Shown here: piece after piece, positions 57,819 to 64,000 of the stretch
Layout of the letters: each line of letters opens with the position of its first letter
Position numbering within the stretch: the first letter of the stretch is position 1
Assembly: GCA_001051155.2 (NCBI GenBank)
Contig: JYIP02000003.1
Location: 1 to 64,000 of the forward strand
Origin: Chrysoporthe austroafricana
Taxonomy: Eukaryota > Ascomycota > Sordariomycetes > Diaporthales > Cryphonectriaceae
Direction of reading: 5' to 3'
DNA length: 64,000 nt
Notes under the pieces: generated by a model
What the model saw: the letters and a program-made list of their open reading frames with translations, nothing else
What the model was told of the DNA's origin: nothing
Databases searched by the model: none
Made by a program: the position numbers and the translations under genes

Positions 57819-58567
57819 CGTTTATAACATTTTGATAACTCTTATTTAAGAACGGTTCAGTATATACCCCTTTAAGCAATACTAGAAATACGATAGCGCC
57901 CTAGACCTTATCTTTTTCCAGCAACCAAGCCTTTCAGAAAGGAAACCCGGTTATCTTTACTAATAAATAATTCCAAGAACAAAATATGGCCTTGTACTAA
58001 TAGCTTGAGGAAATTAAGAACGAAATTTTCCGCTTTAATGCCTTTTAACAAGCTAAAGCTTTCAAGCTTAATAAGCCCGGGCCTTACAAAAATACTTGCG
58101 AGGATTTTCAGGCTTTCTTAACTTAGCTTAAGGCTTACTTTAAGCATTATAGTACCCAGTTTAGGACTATTTACGATAAGATCGACTTTGCAAGAAATCG
58201 ATTCGAAAGAATAGCATTCCAATAATAGGAGCTTATTTTTCGCGATTACCTGGATAACGATAACGCATTCCGTTCCGAGAATACCAAATGCATTTTCCAG
58301 TACTATTCCAATTTCGAAAAGGCCCTTACCAAGACTTTCGGAAATCCGGACGAACGATATATTACAGTATGGCAGTTGGAAGCATTTCGGCAAACGGGAT
58401 TAGCGGCAGACTATACGGCCAAATTCAGACAAATTATTGCTTATTTCGATTACGAAAACGAGCCTTTTATAGACGTTTATTACGCAAGACTTAAGGAAGA
58501 AATTAAAGACGAACTCTATAAAGAAAACCGACCCGAAAAACTTAATAAGTTTATTAATAAGGCTATT
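57819..58567 (+). mobile_element. Gypsy element G4, resumed after G3 and cut by G5
   Basis: CGTTT plus ATAACA complete the 5' LTR of G4 (448 bp in total with 50065-50506), then the leader ttttgataactc and gag follow. The gag frame (57960-58567; open 58376 onward, with AADYTAKFRQIIAYFDYENE and EEIKDELYKENRPEKL) is cut at 58567 by the LTR of G5. The rest of G4 must lie beyond the window. Confidence 0.85.
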
Positions 58568-59072
58568 TGTTATGAACTAGCAAATGGTTCGAACCCTATA
58601 AACGAATCGAAAACAAGAAAGGACCAGATATGCCAAGAACTAACTACTATAATTATATAATCGGGGGTTAGGGTTAGTTTTACCAATAAGGATAAATAGC
58701 TATGGATATAAGTTATCCAGAAAAAAAGACAAGGTTGGATAGCTATGGATATAAGTTATCCAAAAGAAAAGATAAGGTTAGATAACTATGGATATAAGTT
58801 ATCCAGAAATATCCCCTAAAAAACATAATAACGGGAAAAGGATATAAGGATAAGGCATTCCCCCCCCCCGAATAAATAGACTATTAGAGAGTTCCCAGTT
58901 ATTAATTTAAATATCAATTAGACCTTATTATTAATAGCCGCATTGGCTTATGAATATTGCGATACTTAATAAACCTATCCTGAATCTCAAAGCTGTATTT
59001 AGTACCGCTCTTATTAGCATAAACCTTTTGACCCTATAATATATTTTAGGATCTGCTATAGCATTTATAATA
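58568..59072 (+). repeat. G5 5' LTR
   Basis: 505 bp, longer than the other LTRs because of an internal tandem repeat. It contains gggttagggttag near 58664, two telomere-like units. Confidence 0.78.
58698..58806. repeat. 43-bp tandem repeat with hairpin potential in G5 LTR
   Basis: Two full units and a half (58698-58740, 58741-58783, 58784-58806) of a(g/a)ctatggatataagttatcc plus a purine-rich tail. Each unit can pair an agata(g/a)ct-type arm with aagttatcc. Confidence 0.85.
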
Positions 59073-59149
59073 TTTTGATAATTCTTATTCAAGATCGGTT
59101 TAGTATATACCCTTTGAGCAATATTTAAGATATAATAGCGCCCCAGATC

Positions 59150-62100
59150 CCGTTTTCGTCCAATACCCAGACTTTTCAGGAAGAAATACCGGTTGCCCTT
59201 ACTAACGAACAGTTCTAGTAGCAGAATATAGCCTTATATTAATAGCTTAAGGAAATCAAGAACGAAATTATCCGCCTTAATGCTTGCTAGCAGGCTAAAG
59301 CTTTCAAGCTCGATAAGCCAGGCCCTTATAAAGGCACCCGAGGGGACTTTCAGGCTTTCTTGATATAACTCAAGGCTTATTTTAAATATTACGGGACTCA
59401 GTTCAGAACTACTTACGACAAGATCGATTTCGCAAGAAGCTGCTTTAAAAGAACGGCTTTCCAGTAATAGGAGCCAACCTTTCGCAATTATTTGGATAAT
59501 AGTAAAAAACTTCGTTCCGAAAATACCAAGCGCATCTTCTAGCGCTATGCCAATTTCGAATTAGCTCTTACTAAGACTTTTAAGGACCCGGACGAACGAT
59601 ATATAGCAGTACGATAACTAGAGGTATTGCGACAAACCGGTTTAGCTGCAAACTATATAGCCAAATTCCGATAAATTATTGCCTATTTTGATTATAATAA
59701 CAATCCTTTTATGGATGCCTATTACGCAAGATTTAAAGAAAAAGTTAAAAACGAACTTTATAAGGAAAACCGATTTGAGGAATTCAATAAGTTTATTAAT
59801 AAAGCAATCCGTATTAATAACCGATTATACGAATAATAGCAATAACGATAAAAGAATTATAGTATTATTCCGCAATATTAGCCAAATATTAAGAAGCGCA
59901 AGTTTCAGTATAAAAGCAAAAATAGTATGGCTTATTCGGGCATTATATATGCTAGGCTTATAGAATTAGATACTTTCGTATACGAATAATATAAAGGGGT
60001 TATTTGTTATAATTGCGGCAAAAAAGGCTATATCGCTCGCAATTGCTAATAAGAATAAAAGAAGCGAGAATGGAAATTAATCCCGGAAAAATAGCTTAAT
60101 ATCGCTTAGCGATAGAAATCCAATTAGCTAAATAAAAATATCTTACCGAAACAAGCAGAAAACCCTAATTATAGTAGCCTTAATTAAATAGCTTATTATT
60201 AAGATTATTGCTTATTATATTTTTCGGAAAAAGAAAATTTAGGATAGTTCTTATGCAAGCCTTAAGGATAATAATAGCTTATTATAAGCAGGAAAGGCTT
60301 ATTTTATAATATTATTATCCAAAATAGCGATTCCAATTGCTCTAGCGAAAGACTTTTACAAAACGAAAAAGACTTAAAGAATTACTTTTTAAATTACTAT
60401 CTGGAATAATAATAGAGCAATATAATAGAAGAAGAAATCGGCATTACGCAACCAGAATTACCGATACTTAATAATATTGCTAAATTAATATACCTTAATA
60501 AATAGCCAAATAATTTACTAATTCCAATCCTTAATAAAGAATCGACAGAAGAAATAGTCTATTATTAGCAGAAAGATTGCCAAGATTATAAATGGATATC
60601 CAAATATACGGAAATTGAATATATTATTTATAGGCTTACGATAAAAGAATTCTTCCAAAATATACTATTTCAGAATAGCGGATACTTACTTTAAGAAAAC
60701 AGAAGGATTAGTTACTTATACTCTTATTATTATAAACTTGCTTGGATTAGCTATATTTATTATAATTGCTAAATATATTTTAATAAGAAAGTCAAATAAG
60801 ATTAGTTCTTATTTAGGGAATAGGATTAATTGATCTATTCCGTTATAGAAGAAAGGGAAAGATTTAGAAAAGTCTTATATATTGAAAATAATAATGCATA
60901 TATTAAATTACCGGATAATTGCTTACGAATATATATCGATAGAAAAATTATATAGGAATAATGCTATATAATGGCATATTCTATATATGCATAGGATAAA
61001 GCCAAAAAATAGTATAGGCTGCAAAAGATCGGGAAGAATCGGCAGTAAAGCTACGCTCAAGCAAAAAGGCTAATATAGCAAATAGCGAAAAACGCTTAGG
61101 AAACCCCAAAAGGGAAAGATCGCTTATAAAGGGATAATAGCCAATCAGGATTACGAGATCCTTATATGCTATTATTAAAGAAAATAAAGAATATATTATT
61201 CTGGAAGCATATATTAAAAGGCAACGATATAATGCATTATTGGATAATAGCATATAAAGAAATTTTATCTCGCTAAAAGTCGTTAATAAAGAACGAATTC
61301 TCTGGATATAAAAGAAGGATTCTTACAAGCTTAATACTATAGAAAGAAAATCGGTTGCATATAATTTAAGTATAATCGATATAGAAACTGATTATCTACT
61401 TATCTCGATCCAAAGCTTTACGACAAATATTATTTTTAATATTACGGATATAGCATAATATAAATTGATTTTAGGAATATTTTGGCTTAAGAAGCATAAC
61501 TCTCGAATTGATTGGACTATTAGCCAGATTTCATAAGAATAAGCCGTACTTACTGAAAAGGTTGCAATTATTAGCAGAGGAAGAGACTTAATTACTAAGG
61601 ATAGCATAAGAGAAATGCGCTTAAATAGGTTTATAAGTACCCTTAAAGCTAAAAAATAAGCTATAACGTAAGGAAAGGTTACGGATATTTTAAACTTCCA
61701 AACGAAAATTAGAAACGGATTAAGATTACAAGTAATTATCGATTAATAAAAGTACGGTTAAGTACGGAATAATACGAAAAAATGCGGATTGTGGAATTAT
61801 AAAGAAATATAGCTCTTATAGTACGAATATGCTAAAAGACGGTTTAGCTCGATACTCAATAGATATCCGAAACTACTAGAAATACGGAAGCCCCAGAAAC
61901 GGGAGGCTAGCGAAAAGAAATACGCATAACGGTACTTAATATTCTTACAGATTGCAGAAAATAAAGAAAGACCAATACCGATACTCGAAAATATATTAAA
62001 AGAGTATTACGAATTCAAGAAACTATAGCAAGGGAAGTTCGATACGGGATTACTAGAGCATAACCTATACGATTACGAGATCCTTTTGAAAGAAGGAATA

Positions 62101-64000
62101 TAGCCAAAATTCTTCCCTATTTACGGGCTTAACGAAATAAGACTCGAAATGCTTAGAGAATATATTAACGAAAACTTAAAGCGAGGCTATATACGATTAT
62201 CGCGATTATTAATAAGATACCTTATCCTATTCGTACTCAAAAAGAACGGTAAATTACAACTTTATATAGATTACTAATAGCTTAACGATATTATTATCAA
62301 GAATAGATACCCATTGCTGCTAGCAAATGAAATAAGGGATCGATTAATTAAAGCCAAATGGTTTACTATGCTTGATTTCAAAGAGGGATATTATTATATC
62401 AGAATTAAGGAAGACGATATTTGGAAAACAGCTTTCAGAATACGCTATGGACATTTCGAATATATAATTATGCCTTTTGGACTTACAAATGCGCTAGCAT
62501 CTTTCCAAGAAATAATTAATTACGTTTTACGTAAATTTCTAGATATTATTATTATTGTCTATCTTAATAATATTTTTATTTTTTCCAAGGACTTTGAAAT
62601 ATATAAATAATACGTACGGGAAGTATTTTAAACGTTATAAGATAACAAATTTTTAATCGAATTAAGTAAATGCTATTTTTATTAATAAAAAATCAATTAT
62701 CTAAGCTATACTATTAAGCTAAGATAGATTAGCATGCAATAAGATAAAGTTAAAACAATACGAGAATAGCTTATTTCGGGAAATATTAAAGATATTAGAA
62801 CATTTTTCGAATATGCCAATTTCTACTAATAATTCATTCGAAATTATAGCAAAATCGCATACCCTCTTACAAACCTTATAAAGAAGGACTAAAAATTCAA
62901 ATAAACCTTTGAAATACAGAAAGCATTCGACAAAATCAAAAAACGAGTTATATCGGAACTTATCCTTTATAAAGCAAACTCAGAAAAACCTTTTGAGATT
63001 GAAACCGATATATCAGATTACGCACTCGGCGGATAACTAGGCCAGAGAGACGACTAAGGACGCTTCAGGATTGTAAGCAACTTTTCAAAAAAATTGAACG
63101 GCCTAGAATTCAATTACAGCATTTCTAATAAAGAATTAATAGCAATCGTTAAAACATTTAAAGAATAGCAATGCTATTTAATCGGAACCAAATACCAAAT
63201 CATAATGCATACGGATTACAAGAACCTAATAATATTTATAACTATAAAGGTTTTAAATAAACGATAAATCAGATAAGCAGAATTCCTTTCGCAATTTGAT
63301 TTGAAAATTATCTATTATAAAGAATTCGAAAATAGCAAAACAAACGCATTTAGCAAACGATCAGATTACTAAAATTTAGAACCAAAAGAATTCCAAAATA
63401 TTTTTCGACAAAATAAGAATAGCAACCTCGTAAATAAAGCAAAAGAACTCAATACAATTATCAAAATTAATAGTAAATAAAGAAAGCCGGAAAATATAAT
63501 TATTAAGGAATAAGACGAATATATCAGGACTATGCATAGCGTACTAGCATATAGCTACTAAAAGATCAGAGCTATTTACAAAAAGATTAAGAAATATTGG
63601 AACTTATTAGAATTCCGATAAAGAATTGAAAACGTTTTATAGGAATGCAATAGCTGCAAGAAAAATAAGATTGAATATTATAAGCCTTATAGACTATTCC
63701 AATTATTCCCTATTCCAAAAACGGTTTGGCAATCTATCAGCTAGGATTTTATTACTAAGCTACCCCTTTTACGAGAACCCTTAACTAAAATGCAATATAA
63801 TAACATTCTAGTAGTGGTTTGCAGATTAAGCAAGTATGCTTATTTCCTACTTTACAAAGAAAGCAGCATAGCGGAAGATCTCGCATATACGTTTTTCAGA
63901 ACAATTATAGCCAATTATAATATGCCCAAAGAAATCATTTCCGATAGAGACAGAAAGTTCGTATCAAACTTCTGGACTTTATTTACGAAATTATTCGGAA
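59150..64000 (+). pseudogene. G5 gag-pol remnant, truncated by window end
   Basis: Gag about 59160-59840; zinc knuckle near 60005-60050 (CYNCGKKGYIARNC-like reading); protease about 61150-61250; reverse transcriptase about 62130-62640, open for 98 codons at 62314-62610 (KWFTMLDFKEGYYYIRI, MPFGLTNALASFQE), with the catalytic box as YLNN, both Asp lost; RNase H about 62980-63330; integrase from about 63540 to the window end. Stops interrupt all parts. Confidence 0.85.

Larger units (their letters stand above)
58568..64000 (+). mobile_element. Gypsy element G5 (chromodomain type), incomplete at window edge
   Basis: The 5' LTR at 58568-59072 (TGTTATGAAC to TTTATAATA) is followed by the same leader as G3 and G4 and a full gag-pol in order. 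It is inserted into the gag of G4. The 3' part lies outside the window. Moderately RIP-mutated. Confidence 0.85.

Noticed and set aside
57383..57829. G3 and G4 as a tandem pair sharing one LTR
   Set aside because: The CGTTT duplication and the ATAACA remainder show that G3 is nested inside the 5' LTR of G4.
1..64000. tRNA or rRNA genes
   Set aside because: I saw no cloverleaf or rRNA-like segment by eye; a covariance search was not possible.

Overview
The window is a fungal chromosome end. It opens with about 16 copies of the TTAGGG-type telomere repeat (C-rich strand, 1-98). Short introns with GT..AG borders, branch points such as ctaac or ctgac, chromodomain Ty3/Gypsy retroelements and pervasive C-to-T decay of repeats (repeat-induced point mutation, RIP) point to a filamentous ascomycete (Pezizomycotina). 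Hypocreales is likely but not proven.

Layout. 1-25.4 kb: AT-rich, RIP-decayed subtelomere with a dead telomere-linked RecQ helicase (minus strand, 2.3-6.7 kb), a complete but dead Gypsy element G1 (6775-14160, minus, with a 5-bp target duplication), a fragment of a second Gypsy family (14.6-16.6 kb, minus) and element G2 (16.6-23.9 kb, plus). 25.4-36.7 kb: normal-GC gene island with a broken membrane-protein gene, an alcohol acetyltransferase-like gene, a GABA aminotransferase pseudogene, an SDR, a SnoaL-like protein, a class I methyltransferase and a single-pass membrane protein. 36.8-38.5 kb: almost pure A/T island with a long inverted repeat. 38.8-40.9 kb: a small secreted, possibly copper-binding protein, the tail of a transposase, and a secreted precursor with 14 Kex2-bounded peptide repeats. 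41.3-41.75 kb: a second A/T island related to the first. 42.6-46.7 kb: UstYa-type oxidase, tyrosinase and N2227-type methyltransferase. 46.9-48.2 kb: membrane-protein gene with one in-frame stop. 49.7-64 kb: nested Gypsy elements.

The outstanding content is a probable ribosomally made peptide (RiPP) cluster of the dikaritin type (ustiloxin/phomopsin-like). The precursor would be secreted, cut at Lys-Arg by Kex2 to release 14 near-identical peptides (HTYGV + acidic tail), and modified by the UstYa-family oxidase and the tyrosinase, perhaps with methylation. The Tyr-Gly-Val core keeps the Tyr-x-(beta-branched) spacing of ustiloxins. I recognise no known product with this core.

The repeat landscape can be resolved by target duplications. 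G3 (50507-57818) sits inside the 5' LTR of G4; G5 (from 58568) sits inside the gag of G4; G4 itself sits inside an older LTR. Several single-copy genes carry lone nonsense codons, some of the CAG/CAA-to-stop type, suggesting mutation leaking from the repeats. All intron positions were read by eye and all functions come from motif recognition; no search was run.
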